A stretch of DNA of 64,000 nt. Origin: Chengkuizengella axinellae (GTDB lineage Bacteria > Bacillota > Bacilli > Paenibacillales > KCTC-33759). The DNA lies in assembly GCF_030730905.1 (NCBI RefSeq), contig NZ_JAVAMP010000012.1, positions 89,635 through 153,634 of the forward strand, given 5' to 3'. Within the stretch, counting starts at the first letter, position 1, and every line of letters begins with the position of its first letter. Positions 52,836 through 61,382 of this stretch are shown here, piece after piece. The position numbers were made by a program, and so were the translations under genes. Below the pieces are notes generated by a model that did no database searches, was not told the DNA's origin, and saw only the letters and a list, made by a program, of their open reading frames with translations.

Positions 52836-55463
52836 CTACTCATAGATTTTAATGTAGCTTTCCTCTTTATAAAAAGCATCATTTTGAACACTAAACTTCT
52901 TTTCAGGAAAATCAACATCTGGATTACCTTTAAAGATTTCTTTTATTTTTAATGCCTCATCCTTAATAAACTTAAAATCCTCATCTTTTTCGTTATCACC
53001 TAAAACGAGTTGTATTTTACTGTAATCTTCATAGAAATACTCTTGCATCAAAGGAAGAATTGAATTTTGAAAAATATCAGCAAGTGTCTCTAATGTTGGC
53101 TCTTTAGCAAGTGAAACAAAATAGGCATGTCCTATCGTATGTTCACGATCAAACAGGAATTCTATTCTTGCATTAATCGTTTTGAGCATCCTCATTATAT
53201 CAATTTCACCAACTTTAATTCCCTCTAATACTTCTTCGTTAGGCATTATTTCTATAAATTTAAATCTTCGTCTTAGTGCTGTATCCATTAATGCAATCGA
53301 TCTATCTGCAGTATTCATAGTTCCAATTATAAAAACATTATTAGGTACACCAAAATCAGTCCCAGAATATGGTAACCTTGCTGTTGTTGCTTCTGGTTTT
53401 CCTAATCGTTTAGTTGATTCAATCAATGTAATTAATTCACCAAAAATTTTAGAAATGTTTCCTCTGTTAATTTCATCAATAATAAAGACATAGTTCTCTT
53501 TGTTCTCTTCTACAACAACATCTTGATTATTTAAATGTTTATTAATCAGTTTATTCATTTCTGTTTGATCAATCTTATCAAGTCTATAAACAGTAGAGCT
53601 TGTCAGCTTAGTTCCTTGATTAATATTAACTATATTTTCTTTAATGCCAGTTGCTATCCATTGAACAGATCTGCTTCTGGGGTATTGATCAACATCATCA
53701 AGCCACTCAGCACCCCCTGTAACAATTCCAATTCCATCAATATGCTCCTGATCTAACAAAGTCAGAACAATATCACCAACTTTCATTTCATCCTGAAAGT
53801 ACATTAAAATACCCTTTTCTTTATTTGAATGGAATACAGACTTATCCGTTAAAACTTTGTCTCTATTTGCCCAATCTATTCTTATCCTATTATTTTTAAA
53901 ACAATCATCTTTAATCTCGTTGATACCGCTGCTTTTTAAAGATACTTTCCATATAGTAGGGCTCGAGTTTATTCCTAACGAGGTACTCTTAACCTTAATC
54001 TGCTTTGCTTTATCACAGAATTTTTTAAATGAACCAGACTCAATTTTGTATTCTAAATTTTCCGTGTCTTCATCATCATGAGATGTTAGTTTTGGCTTTA
54101 TACCTTCAATGAACTCTTCATATCCATATGATTGGTGAAATGTAGTAAATGCTATCTTGCCATCAGCTTTATACTTTTTATATCTTTCAAAAACAGATGA
54201 ATACAATTCTTGATTAACTTCATCAATTGATTTTTTCTCAATTATAGCTACAGCATAAATTACAGTATTATATGTTTTACCCGTGCCAGGAGGACCATAT
54301 AATATCATATTCTTATTACTTTCTAGCATATTCAATTTCCCCTCCCTAATATTTGATTCCATACCATCATTCGATGGATATTTTGTAGTTTCCGTACCTT
54401 CACCTAAGACAAGTTCATAATAAGGAATTAAAGCATTCACTGCGTTCAACATACCATTAATTATCCCTTTATCATCATGGAATTTAGTTTCTATATGATC
54501 TCTAGTGATAATCCGAGCAATTTGAATTTTTCTATAAATCCCATCATCAATAAGCTGCTTAACTTCTTTTGTTGAAAGAGTTAGATCTGTCTTCATTTCC
54601 TTTTTGCTTGCAATGTATATTAAATCGTCTGACGCTTCTGAAATGTCTTTATTCAATAATCGATGATGCTTGATGTAATCTTCATCTTTACTTTGTTTTT
54701 CATCTAATTCCACAGAAAATTTAAATCTAGCCTTCCCCTCAACAATCTCAGCGAATAAAGATAAGCTTGTGGGACAATCCTCTTGACCCTTCATCTTCAT
54801 CTGCCTCCATAGGTATTTTCTTGCTTTGTTTCCTCCACCGTTCAACCATTTGCGTTTACCATATCTCTTTAATCCAAAACGTTTCTCACATAGATCCACC
54901 ATTTTATCTAGTTCATCAACAGCGGCACCACCTGCAGCCTTTAACTTTAAAAGCACAGGTTTCCTAGATGGATCTGCTTTTTTAGGATCTTGGTAAGCCT
55001 GTCCTCCGTATTCATCAAGATAATCTAAGATGGATATGCATTTAATATCATTAGTTGAAATTTGAACATTACCACCTGTAAACATTAATGTATATTCCTT
55101 AGTAATAAAGTCTTGTATTTCTTTAATTTGTTTAGGTCCTAGATTGGTATTCACTATATCACTTTGATTTAGATCCGGTACTTCTTTAATCCCGCCAAAT
55201 TCACCTTGAAAAGATAGACGCCTAGATGAATTATCTCCTTCACGAAGATAGTTAAATGTATTTTTAGTATGGTCCGCATTAAACCATTGTGAAATTCTTG
55301 CACTATTAACATTTTGTTTACAAAGTTCTAGAGCTTTGTTTTGTATATCTTTTTGTTTAAAATACATCATCTCCCGATTTGGATTAGTAGTATTATAGTA
55401 TGTTTCATAGGCCATTATTGCTGTCGCTAACCATACAGATTCGTTGACTTCATACTTACTCAT
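52836..55463 (-). CDS. mcrB: McrB-type GTPase with EVE-like insert
   Basis: About 875 residues from ATG 55463 (MSKYEVNESVWLATA) with GGTAGGTGA upstream; 13 more codons are open. The N-terminal 390 residues are an unassigned, probably DNA-recognition region. The AAA+ core has Walker A YGPPGTGKT near 405, FTTFHQSYGYEEFIEG, Walker B VFIIDEINRG and the McrB signature GTMNTADRS. Between the first and second half lies an EVE/PUA-like domain (IWKVSLKSSGIN, VGDIVLTLLDQEHIDGIGIV), a fold that reads modified bases. With McrC this forms a modification-dependent restriction system. Confidence 0.9.
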   Translation of the reverse strand: MSKYEVNESVWLATAIMAYETYYNTTNPNREMMYFKQKDIQNKALELCKQNVNSARISQWFNADHTKNTFNYLREGDNSSRRLSFQGEFGGIKEVPDLNQSDIVNTNLGPKQIKEIQDFITKEYTLMFTGGNVQISTNDIKCISILDYLDEYGGQAYQDPKKADPSRKPVLLKLKAAGGAAVDELDKMVDLCEKRFGLKRYGKRKWLNGGGNKARKYLWRQMKMKGQEDCPTSLSLFAEIVEGKARFKFSVELDEKQSKDEDYIKHHRLLNKDISEASDDLIYIASKKEMKTDLTLSTKEVKQLIDDGIYRKIQIARIITRDHIETKFHDDKGIINGMLNAVNALIPYYELVLGEGTETTKYPSNDGMESNIREGKLNMLESNKNMILYGPPGTGKTYNTVIYAVAIIEKKSIDEVNQELYSSVFERYKKYKADGKIAFTTFHQSYGYEEFIEGIKPKLTSHDDEDTENLEYKIESGSFKKFCDKAKQIKVKSTSLGINSSPTIWKVSLKSSGINEIKDDCFKNNRIRIDWANRDKVLTDKSVFHSNKEKGILMYFQDEMKVGDIVLTLLDQEHIDGIGIVTGGAEWLDDVDQYPRSRSVQWIATGIKENIVNINQGTKLTSSTVYRLDKIDQTEMNKLINKHLNNQDVVVEENKENYVFIIDEINRGNISKIFGELITLIESTKRLGKPEATTARLPYSGTDFGVPNNVFIIGTMNTADRSIALMDTALRRRFKFIEIMPNEEVLEGIKVGEIDIMRMLKTINARIEFLFDREHTIGHAYFVSLAKEPTLETLADIFQNSILPLMQEYFYEDYSKIQLVLGDNEKDEDFKFIKDEALKIKEIFKGNPDVDFPEKKFSVQNDAFYKEESYIKIYE

Positions 55464-55533
55464 GACTTCACCTACCAATTTTTCATTTCTTTTATTATAC
55501 AATGATCTTTTATATTACATAAGAAGTATGCTA

Positions 55534-55608
55534 ATGAAAAAAAATGAGATGATTAAAATTATAGTTGAATGGGATAATCAAGTAGAAGAATTAAATTTAA
55601 GATTCTAG
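55534..55608 (+). pseudogene. C-terminal remnant of a lipoprotein paralogue
   Basis: MKKNEMIKIIVEWDNQV, then EELNLRF and stop; the lipoprotein at 46536-46922 ends DEIIEIIIEWDNQIEELYIEL. Only the last 24 codons remain, with no signal peptide, so an older copy has been deleted up to mcrB. Confidence 0.8.
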
Positions 55609-55704
55609 GCCAATAAAAGATTAATCTTATTGGACTTAACATTTCCATAATATTGAATAACCCTTTTATTCTTGGGAATAGTAACAATCGAGGTGAAGAA
55701 TAAA

Positions 55705-56313
55705 ATGGATTATGTGATATTAGCTTTAATTTTATTAACTGGATTAGGGGTATTCATATGGAAAAATCCCCATTTTTTTCAAATAAAATTAAAAAAATTT
55801 ATACAATCCGACTTAGAATTTAAACAAACTTTAGCAATGGGATTGTATTATCGCTTCAATTATCCAACAAGAAAATTACCTGATGGCAGAGTCATGTTTG
55901 AAAAAAGCTCTAAAACTTTTCTAAAAGAACGCCCTCTTGATTTTGAACATTTTGTTGCTGATCTTATTAAGATAAACTATGGTGGGCAAGTTACTGTTTC
56001 AAAAGGATCAGGTGATTTTGGTATCGATTTTGAACACAGAGTAAAGGGGGCTTTGTATTTGGGTCAAGTTAAAGCATATAAAAATGACATTCCATATGAT
56101 CCAATAGCATCAATACATTCAAACATGGTTAAGCATGACGCAAAAGGTGGGTATGTTATCAATACTGCTGGATTTTCTGAGGGAGCAAAACAATATGCCA
56201 AAGGTTTGAATATTAAACTTATTGATGGGGTAGAGTTAGTAAATTTATGGCTAACTTCTTTAAAAGTACAACAATACACTCAGAGCGATGAATTAGAGAG
56301 TAATATAGTTTAG
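55705..56313 (+). CDS. Membrane-anchored Mrr-type restriction endonuclease
   Basis: About 202 residues from ATG 55705 (MDYVILALILL) with GAGGTGAAG upstream; 11 earlier codons are open. One N-terminal membrane helix (about 2-20), a basic linker, then an Mrr_cat domain (about 85-195): DFEHFVADLIKINYG, SGDFGIDFEHR, YLGQVKAYKND (the D...QxK active site) and GGYVINTAGFSEGAKQYA. Mrr nucleases cut modified or foreign DNA. The membrane anchor suggests action on DNA entering at the envelope. Lies divergent from McrBC. Confidence 0.85.
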   Translation: MDYVILALILLTGLGVFIWKNPHFFQIKLKKFIQSDLEFKQTLAMGLYYRFNYPTRKLPDGRVMFEKSSKTFLKERPLDFEHFVADLIKINYGGQVTVSKGSGDFGIDFEHRVKGALYLGQVKAYKNDIPYDPIASIHSNMVKHDAKGGYVINTAGFSEGAKQYAKGLNIKLIDGVELVNLWLTSLKVQQYTQSDELESNIV

Positions 56314-56376
56314 AGTCAATTAATTAAATTTTGTGAAATAAAGTTTTATTATTATAAGGGGGTTCTAACCACCTTT

Positions 56377-56412
56377 AACAGATCCGTTCAAAGTTGAGCG
56401 GACTGTTTTTTT
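56377..56412 (+). terminator. Terminator of the Mrr gene
   Basis: ACAGATCCGTTCAAAGTTGA, then GCGGACTGTTTTTTT: stem with a 4-base loop and T7 on the plus strand, about 65 bp past the stop. Confidence 0.8.
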
Positions 56413-56646
56413 CATCTTTGCCTGTTTTGATTTCTACTTTAGGGATAGTTTGTAGACATTTCACTAATCTTCACTAATTATGTAATAATTTTAATACATT
56501 TCATCTTTTTCGAAGAGGATATCTCTATTTCCAATAATATTATGACCTTTTCCCATCTTTAATGATCTCTAGATCGGCTACACTTAACTGGACAGAAAAA
56601 TTAAGGTCAAGTAGAATACAACTAATATCATTGAGGAGAATCTACT

Positions 56647-56931
56647 ATGACAAAAAGAAAAAGAAGAACATTCACGCCCGAATTCAAACAACAAATGGTA
56701 CAGCTTTATAAAAGTGGCAAGCCACGGAAAGATATTATCCGAGAATATGAATTAACACCTTCTGCTCTCGATAAATGGATTGTACAGAGTGAGACATCAG
56801 GATCGTTTAAAGAAAAAGATAATCTAACTCCAGAACAAATCGAACTAAACAAACTTCGGAAAGAAAACAAACAACTGTTAATGGAAAATGATATTTTAAA
56901 GCAAGCAGCGCTGATCATAGGACGAAAGTAA
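56647..56931 (+). CDS. IS3 OrfA (helix-turn-helix)
   Basis: 94 residues: N-terminal transposase_8 HTH (RRTFTPEFKQQMVQLYKSGK, YELTPSALDKWI) and a C-terminal leucine-zipper-like helix. At 56895-56901 the sequence TTTAAAG lies as T_TTA_AAG in this frame, a slippery heptamer for -1 frameshifting into OrfB, so the active product is probably an OrfAB fusion. Confidence 0.9.
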   Translation: MTKRKRRTFTPEFKQQMVQLYKSGKPRKDIIREYELTPSALDKWIVQSETSGSFKEKDNLTPEQIELNKLRKENKQLLMENDILKQAALIIGRK

Positions 56932-56933
56932 AT

Positions 56934-57767
56934 GTGATTAAGAACAATCGTCACAAATACTCAATATCAGCAATGTGTAGAGTCCTACAAATTCCAAAGA
57001 GCACTTATTATTATGAAGCAAAAGATAATTCCTCAGAAGATGGTTTGACATCTACCATTATCGACATCTTCAATGAAAGTCGTCAAAATTATGGAACTCG
57101 CAAGATTAAGTTTGAGTTAAATAAGTTGGGATATGTGATATCTAGACGACGGATTGGTCGGATCATGAAAGAGCAGGGATTGGTTTCTACCTATACAATT
57201 GCACAATTCAAACCACACCCAACAACATGTAATGAGTCTAAGCAAAAAAATGAATTGGATCGTAAGTTTGATCAAGAAGAAGAATTGAATGTGGTCGTCA
57301 GTGATCTAACCTATGTAAGAGTCAATCAAAAATGGCATTATGTATGTGTATTTATTGATCTCTTTAACAGAGAAATCATTGGGTACAGTACAGGTCCTAA
57401 CAAAGATGCAGCATTGGTTTATCGTGCATTTGCTTCCATCGGGAGGGACCTTCGTAAGATACAGTATTTCCACACAGACCGTGGAAATGAATTTAAAAAC
57501 AAGTTGATAGATGAAGCGTTAGAGACATTTGAAATTAAACGATCTTTAAGTATGAAAGGTTGTCCCTATGATAATGCCGTAGCTGAAGCTACGTTTAAGA
57601 TCATCAAAACAGAGTTTATTAGAAGGCGTCAATTTGCTAGTTTAGAAGAGTTAACCATAGAATTACAAGATTATATACATTGGTTTAATTACATTCTAAT
57701 TCATGGAACATTAGGATATTTAAGCCCAATTGAATACAAACTTGAACACCTTAAAAAAGTTGTCTAG
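56934..57767 (+). CDS. IS3 OrfB (DDE integrase)
   Basis: 277 residues from GTG. HTH_21 segment (YGTRKIKFELNKLGYVISRRR), then rve integrase core with VVSDLTYVR (Asp), FHTDRGNEF (Asp) and EATFKIIKTEFI (Glu), a full DDE triad. The frame is -1 relative to OrfA and remains open upstream across the slippery site. Apparently intact. Confidence 0.93.
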   Translation: MIKNNRHKYSISAMCRVLQIPKSTYYYEAKDNSSEDGLTSTIIDIFNESRQNYGTRKIKFELNKLGYVISRRRIGRIMKEQGLVSTYTIAQFKPHPTTCNESKQKNELDRKFDQEEELNVVVSDLTYVRVNQKWHYVCVFIDLFNREIIGYSTGPNKDAALVYRAFASIGRDLRKIQYFHTDRGNEFKNKLIDEALETFEIKRSLSMKGCPYDNAVAEATFKIIKTEFIRRRQFASLEELTIELQDYIHWFNYILIHGTLGYLSPIEYKLEHLKKVV

Positions 57768-57939
57768 TTTAGCGTTGACATTCCATAATTCACACTCTTC
57801 CTTCTTAAGTATTTTTTATATTTCTGTATGACTATATATCTACCTCTAACAAGTCTGTTTAATACTGAGGGGAAAGTTTTTTTCTTTTCCTGATATATTA
57901 CAACATACCCTCTCAAATAGCCATATTACTTTATAAAAA

Positions 57940-58098
57940 TTATCTTTTTTCACCCTTTTTAATAATTTCATTAATCCTTCTTCTTTTTTTTTCTACATAC
58001 TCATCTGTATCTCTTATATCTTTTTCTATCAATTCTTTTGTGTTTTGATTTTTTAACCCTCTAAAAGTTCCATAAACTATGCTATTTTTCTTTTTCAT
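57940..58098 (-). CDS. Small basic protein
   Basis: 52 residues (MKKKNSIVYGTFRGLK, then KKRRRINEIIKKGEKR). AAAGGAG and AGGAG lie 12 and 2 bases upstream of ATG, neither ideally placed. Strong Lys/Arg content and helical prediction resemble small phage or plasmid proteins. No family recognised. Distal gene of the 58-62 kb module. Confidence 0.45.
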   Translation of the reverse strand: MKKKNSIVYGTFRGLKNQNTKELIEKDIRDTDEYVEKKRRRINEIIKKGEKR

Positions 58099-58156
58099 AA
58101 CTCCTGCCTACTCCTTTTTTAAAACTAGTTATTACCGAAGTAGGCCACTAATATAC

Positions 58157-58185
58157 AAAAAAACTTTGGCACTAGGCCAAAGTTC
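58157..58185 (-). terminator. Terminator overlapping a stop codon
   Basis: AACTTTGGCCTAGTGCCAAAGTTTTTTT on the minus strand; the TAG stop of the 58172-58342 frame lies in the loop side of the stem. Confidence 0.85.
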
Positions 58186-58342
58186 CATTATTCTTCTTGC
58201 TCTTCTCATTCTTTCTGTACAAGAGATCATGAATGTGTTTCCTGGAAGCTTCAATCTCTTTATCTGATTCTATTATCTGTTCATTAATTAACTTTACTGT
58301 ATCTCTTTTTTTAAGTTCTCTAACTTCGTATTTTACGGACAC
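58172..58342 (-). CDS. Small coiled-coil protein
   Basis: About 56 residues from GTG 58342 (MSVKYEVRELKKRDT) with GGGGG upstream, overlapping the end of the 372-residue gene by 23 bases. Heptad-like charged helix (EQIIESDKEIEASRKHIHDLL). The frame is open nine codons further via TTG. Overlap and shared terminator indicate one operon. Function unknown. Confidence 0.55.
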   Translation of the reverse strand: MSVKYEVRELKKRDTVKLINEQIIESDKEIEASRKHIHDLLYRKNEKSKKNNGTLA

Positions 58343-59438
58343 CTTCAACACCCCCAGAAAGTTTATCAACGATTAACATAAAAATATTATTTATAAGAGA
58401 AAAAAACATCTTTTCACTTATTATACCATATTCGGTAATTAATCTAGTAGTTGCATTGCTTTTTTTCAATTCTAAGTGAAAATTAACAATCCAATCTCCG
58501 TTTCTAATAACAACAATACGTAAATCGTCTGAGTAATTAATTTCTTGGGTCGTGTGAGTAGTAACCTTCATATTTTTAAATATGTTTTCGTCATTAATAT
58601 ATGTCCCTTGATTAATGATTCTTTTTCCTACTATAGATTTTTTTCCAACTTCATATATAGTAAAAGGAAATATTTTAAAATGGCTTAAATTTATAGTTCC
58701 ATCTTCTATTCTATCAAATATAGAAGATACTTCTTCAATGAATAATTGTAATAATCTACTGAATTGAGCATAGTAGTTCCTTCTATCTCTGAGTTTAGTA
58801 ATTACTAATTCTTGTTCTTCAACAATCTCTTCTATTTGTTCTGCTGAAAAGATATATTTTTCTTTTTCAATATTAAACTGAAGCTGTATTTCTTTAAATA
58901 CATTCCTCATCGTTTCTGATAACCGTTCATCTATTACCTCTCTAGTTGATAAAGACTCATGCATATAATGGAATATTTCCTCAAATGTAATATCATGAGA
59001 AAAAGCCTCATTAAATAAACGAAACTCAGTTTTTTTAGCGAATGCATAGGCATCAATATGAAAACTTTCACTTTCTAATTCAATCATGTCTAGATAATTA
59101 ACCCTTAAAGTGACTAAGTATCCTACGATAAAACTAATGATTACCCAATATTTTGATTGAATGATTTCTAAGTATTCTGTATTAGGTAAAAGGATAGGGA
59201 GGAAACTAACTATCAAGGGTATAGACAATGATCTTGACAATAAATTAGTGAATTGATTTTGTATATTTTTTATATTACTTAATTGAGTAATAGGTTTTAA
59301 AATTAGAACCAATATCCAATTACTTCTTTTTGTTCTATTGTTTTGATCTCTAAACTTTTTTATATTATCATCAAACGTTTTAGATAGTTCTAAAATTCTG
59401 TTTGTGTAATACTTTTTTCGATCATTATCGTCTCTCAT
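58320..59438 (-). CDS. Membrane protein with long cytoplasmic domain, unknown
   Basis: 372 residues, ATG with AAAGGGG upstream. Short cytoplasmic N-terminus, two hydrophobic segments (about 72-85 and 97-112), then a helical/coiled-coil region with the acidic stretch AEQIEEIVEEQELVITKL and a C-terminal beta-rich part (RIVVIRNGDWIVNFHLEL). No family recognised. It shares its general plan with the proteins at 1589 and 32137. Confidence 0.65.
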   Translation of the reverse strand: MRDDNDRKKYYTNRILELSKTFDDNIKKFRDQNNRTKRSNWILVLILKPITQLSNIKNIQNQFTNLLSRSLSIPLIVSFLPILLPNTEYLEIIQSKYWVIISFIVGYLVTLRVNYLDMIELESESFHIDAYAFAKKTEFRLFNEAFSHDITFEEIFHYMHESLSTREVIDERLSETMRNVFKEIQLQFNIEKEKYIFSAEQIEEIVEEQELVITKLRDRRNYYAQFSRLLQLFIEEVSSIFDRIEDGTINLSHFKIFPFTIYEVGKKSIVGKRIINQGTYINDENIFKNMKVTTHTTQEINYSDDLRIVVIRNGDWIVNFHLELKKSNATTRLITEYGIISEKMFFSLINNIFMLIVDKLSGGVEGVRKIRS

Positions 59439-59546
59439 AACTTACCCCTTTCTAAGGCTTGTCCATGTTATTTTACCATATTAATCCAAGTAATAGATTG
59501 GATTTACTATAGTATTTAAATCTTTGCCGAATGGAAGGCATATTAT

Positions 59547-59795
59547 TTAGTGTTTAGTGTATTGATAAAAAGTGTAATCTCTTCCCTTTTCTTGTTCATC
59601 CTCAATTTCTTTTTCCTCAATCACAAAATCAGCGTACAGGCCTCCAATGATTCCAACATATATTAAAACAGTAAAAGCCTGATTTATAGAAAGTAGATTG
59701 TTTTTTACGAGAATTAATGCTGCTAATTGAGTCATCATATGAAAAGAAATTAAAATTATAATTAATCTTTTTATCTTCATTTTTTTGCCCATCAT
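59547..59795 (-). CDS. Small two-helix membrane protein
   Basis: 82 residues with two hydrophobic segments (about 9-28 and 40-58) and a charged C-terminal tail (IEEKEIEDEQEKGRD). The two ATG codons at the start have no strong ribosome binding site, and a terminator hairpin lies just upstream. Plausible small gene of the phage-like module; function unknown. Confidence 0.5.
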   Translation of the reverse strand: MMGKKMKIKRLIIILISFHMMTQLAALILVKNNLLSINQAFTVLIYVGIIGGLYADFVIEEKEIEDEQEKGRDYTFYQYTKH

Positions 59796-59800
59796 CTATG

Positions 59801-59842
59801 TAAAGGGAGAGCCCCCTTATACACTCATGAGGGCTCCCTCCT
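59801..59842 (-). terminator. Terminator of the 59866-60699 gene
   Basis: GGAGGGAGCCCTCATGAGTG, then TATAAGGGGGCTCTCCC and TTT on the minus strand, directly after the gene's stop. Confidence 0.8.
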
Positions 59843-59865
59843 CTATATTTTATTTTTAAATTAAT

Positions 59866-60699
59866 TTAGACCGCATAATGATGTGTTGGTTTGATTTTTT
59901 CCTGTTGATTTTGCATTCTAATCACATTGTTATTAATGTACATTTGTCGAGACTTCTCTTCGTTTTTCATTTGAGTAATGACAAAAACTACATCTCTATC
60001 TATTTCTTTTTTGAAATTAGATACTTCCTTCTTGGAAATAACACCCTTTTTAATTAAGAGATCTATTCCTTCACTTGTCACCTTAGCATTTTCAATTACA
60101 AAATCGATTCCATACTCATTTGCAATATCATTTATATTAAATTGCGCTGGTTTAATCACGTAATTTACAGATCCAAAACTACAGGTCATTTTTTCTTTTT
60201 TTAGCTTTTCGCATAAAAGCATTTGCTTTTTTGCACCTGATTCAAGATCATCATAATGATGAAATTCTATGTTCGCTTGTTCCCAAAAATAAGCTAACTG
60301 CTCTAATAAATAAGATGAATAATCTAATGGTTGTAATTGTGGTTTAGCGTGTTTTTTGGGATACATTTTAATGTATCTTTCTCTAGGTTTTTCAAAAGGC
60401 TTTATTTTTTTAATGATTTCATCCTTCTTCATCATTTTGACAAAATCATCATTTAAGTAACCAAGATTAGCTAAATATTCATTAAGACCAACGTGATCCA
60501 CTTCATACTTTGGCATCACTCGGTAAAAAGCAGATACATGTTTATTAAGCACTAATCTCTTACAATCTTTTGGAAAGCTAGCCATGATTTGATCTTTAAT
60601 TATGTTCATTCGATGTTTAGCTCTTTGTTTCTCTGCATAGATTCCTTTTTCAAATATATCTTCCATAATTTTTGCTGCACCTACTAATTTTTCTTTCAT
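59866..60699 (-). CDS. Phage/plasmid-type protein, unknown
   Basis: 277 residues, ATG with AGGAGAG upstream. Highly charged and helical (EKQRAKHRMNIIKDQIMASF, KKIKPFEKPRERYIKMYPKK). No domain recognised. It follows the CHC2 zinc-finger gene on the same strand with about 90 bp between, so it probably belongs to the same replication or recombination module. Confidence 0.65.
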   Translation of the reverse strand: MKEKLVGAAKIMEDIFEKGIYAEKQRAKHRMNIIKDQIMASFPKDCKRLVLNKHVSAFYRVMPKYEVDHVGLNEYLANLGYLNDDFVKMMKKDEIIKKIKPFEKPRERYIKMYPKKHAKPQLQPLDYSSYLLEQLAYFWEQANIEFHHYDDLESGAKKQMLLCEKLKKEKMTCSFGSVNYVIKPAQFNINDIANEYGIDFVIENAKVTSEGIDLLIKKGVISKKEVSNFKKEIDRDVVFVITQMKNEEKSRQMYINNNVIRMQNQQEKIKPTHHYAV

Positions 60700-60789
60700 C
60701 TTTATCTCTCCTAAATTACTCCCCGCCTAGTATAAGGGGAGTTGATTCTTAATCCCTGACTAGGAAGGGTAACTATTTAGGTTCGTTTT

Positions 60790-61365
60790 TTACTGGGTAC
60801 TATTTTCAAAGAGAGTTACTCCAAGTTCTTTTTCTCTCTTTCTAATTTCTTCTATTGCTGCATTAACAGAATTTAGTCTAATGCCAAATTTGATAGTCAT
60901 CACAGCTGATTTTTTTTCATATTCCAAAAATTGAAGCCAATGCCCCCATACTTTATCCCTAAATTGAAGGTATTCTTCATTCCCTATCTGTTTAATGATT
61001 CCCCAATTGGGTCTTCTTTCCAAATGTGAAAGTTCTGGAATGACTTCAGACATTTCTCGAAATTGAAAAGAAGTTAAGCTCTCAGCAGGGTGGCTACTTT
61101 TATTTGATTGAAATGTTTTTTGACTTTTAAGCTCTTCATATATTTCTTGCTCGCTTTTATCTTCGATCTTCGCTTTAAACTTGATTACACCGCCACCTTC
61201 ACCACACCCAAAACATTTAAAAATGTTTTTTTCAGGGTTAATATAAAATGAAGGTGTTTTCTCTTCATGAAACGGACACAAGGCTTTATACTGACTGCGA
61301 GACTTCCTTAATGAAAGTCCATATATTTGAGCAACTTCATATATATCAGGTAAAAAATCACTCAT
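60790..61365 (-). CDS. DnaG-type CHC2 zinc-finger protein
   Basis: 191 residues from ATG 61365 (MSDFLPDIYEVAQIYG) with GGAGGA six bases upstream; six earlier codons are open. CPFHEEKTPSF and FKCFGCGEGG form the CHC2 zinc ribbon of bacterial primases. The TOPRIM and helicase-binding parts of DnaG are missing (length about one third), as in phage and plasmid primase-like proteins. It follows the Bet annealase gene by 17 bp. Confidence 0.88.
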   Translation of the reverse strand: MSDFLPDIYEVAQIYGLSLRKSRSQYKALCPFHEEKTPSFYINPEKNIFKCFGCGEGGGVIKFKAKIEDKSEQEIYEELKSQKTFQSNKSSHPAESLTSFQFREMSEVIPELSHLERRPNWGIIKQIGNEEYLQFRDKVWGHWLQFLEYEKKSAVMTIKFGIRLNSVNAAIEEIRKREKELGVTLFENSTQ

Positions 61366-61382
61366 ATATCCTCCTCCAATCA

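Larger units (their letters stand above)
56574..57782 (+). mobile_element. IS3-family insertion sequence
   Basis: About 1.2 kb with two overlapping-phase genes and imperfect terminal inverted repeats: left end CGGCTACACTTAACTGGACA (about 56575), right end, read inward, TGTCAACGCTAAACTAGACA (57780 back); both continue to TTAAGG. The gene pair with an upstream T_TTA_AAG site is typical of the family. Target duplication not identified. Confidence 0.85.

Noticed and set aside
57840..57890. GAGGGGAAAGTTTTTTT as a further terminator
   Set aside because: The upstream arm does not pair well; it looks like a worn copy of the hairpin at 56377.
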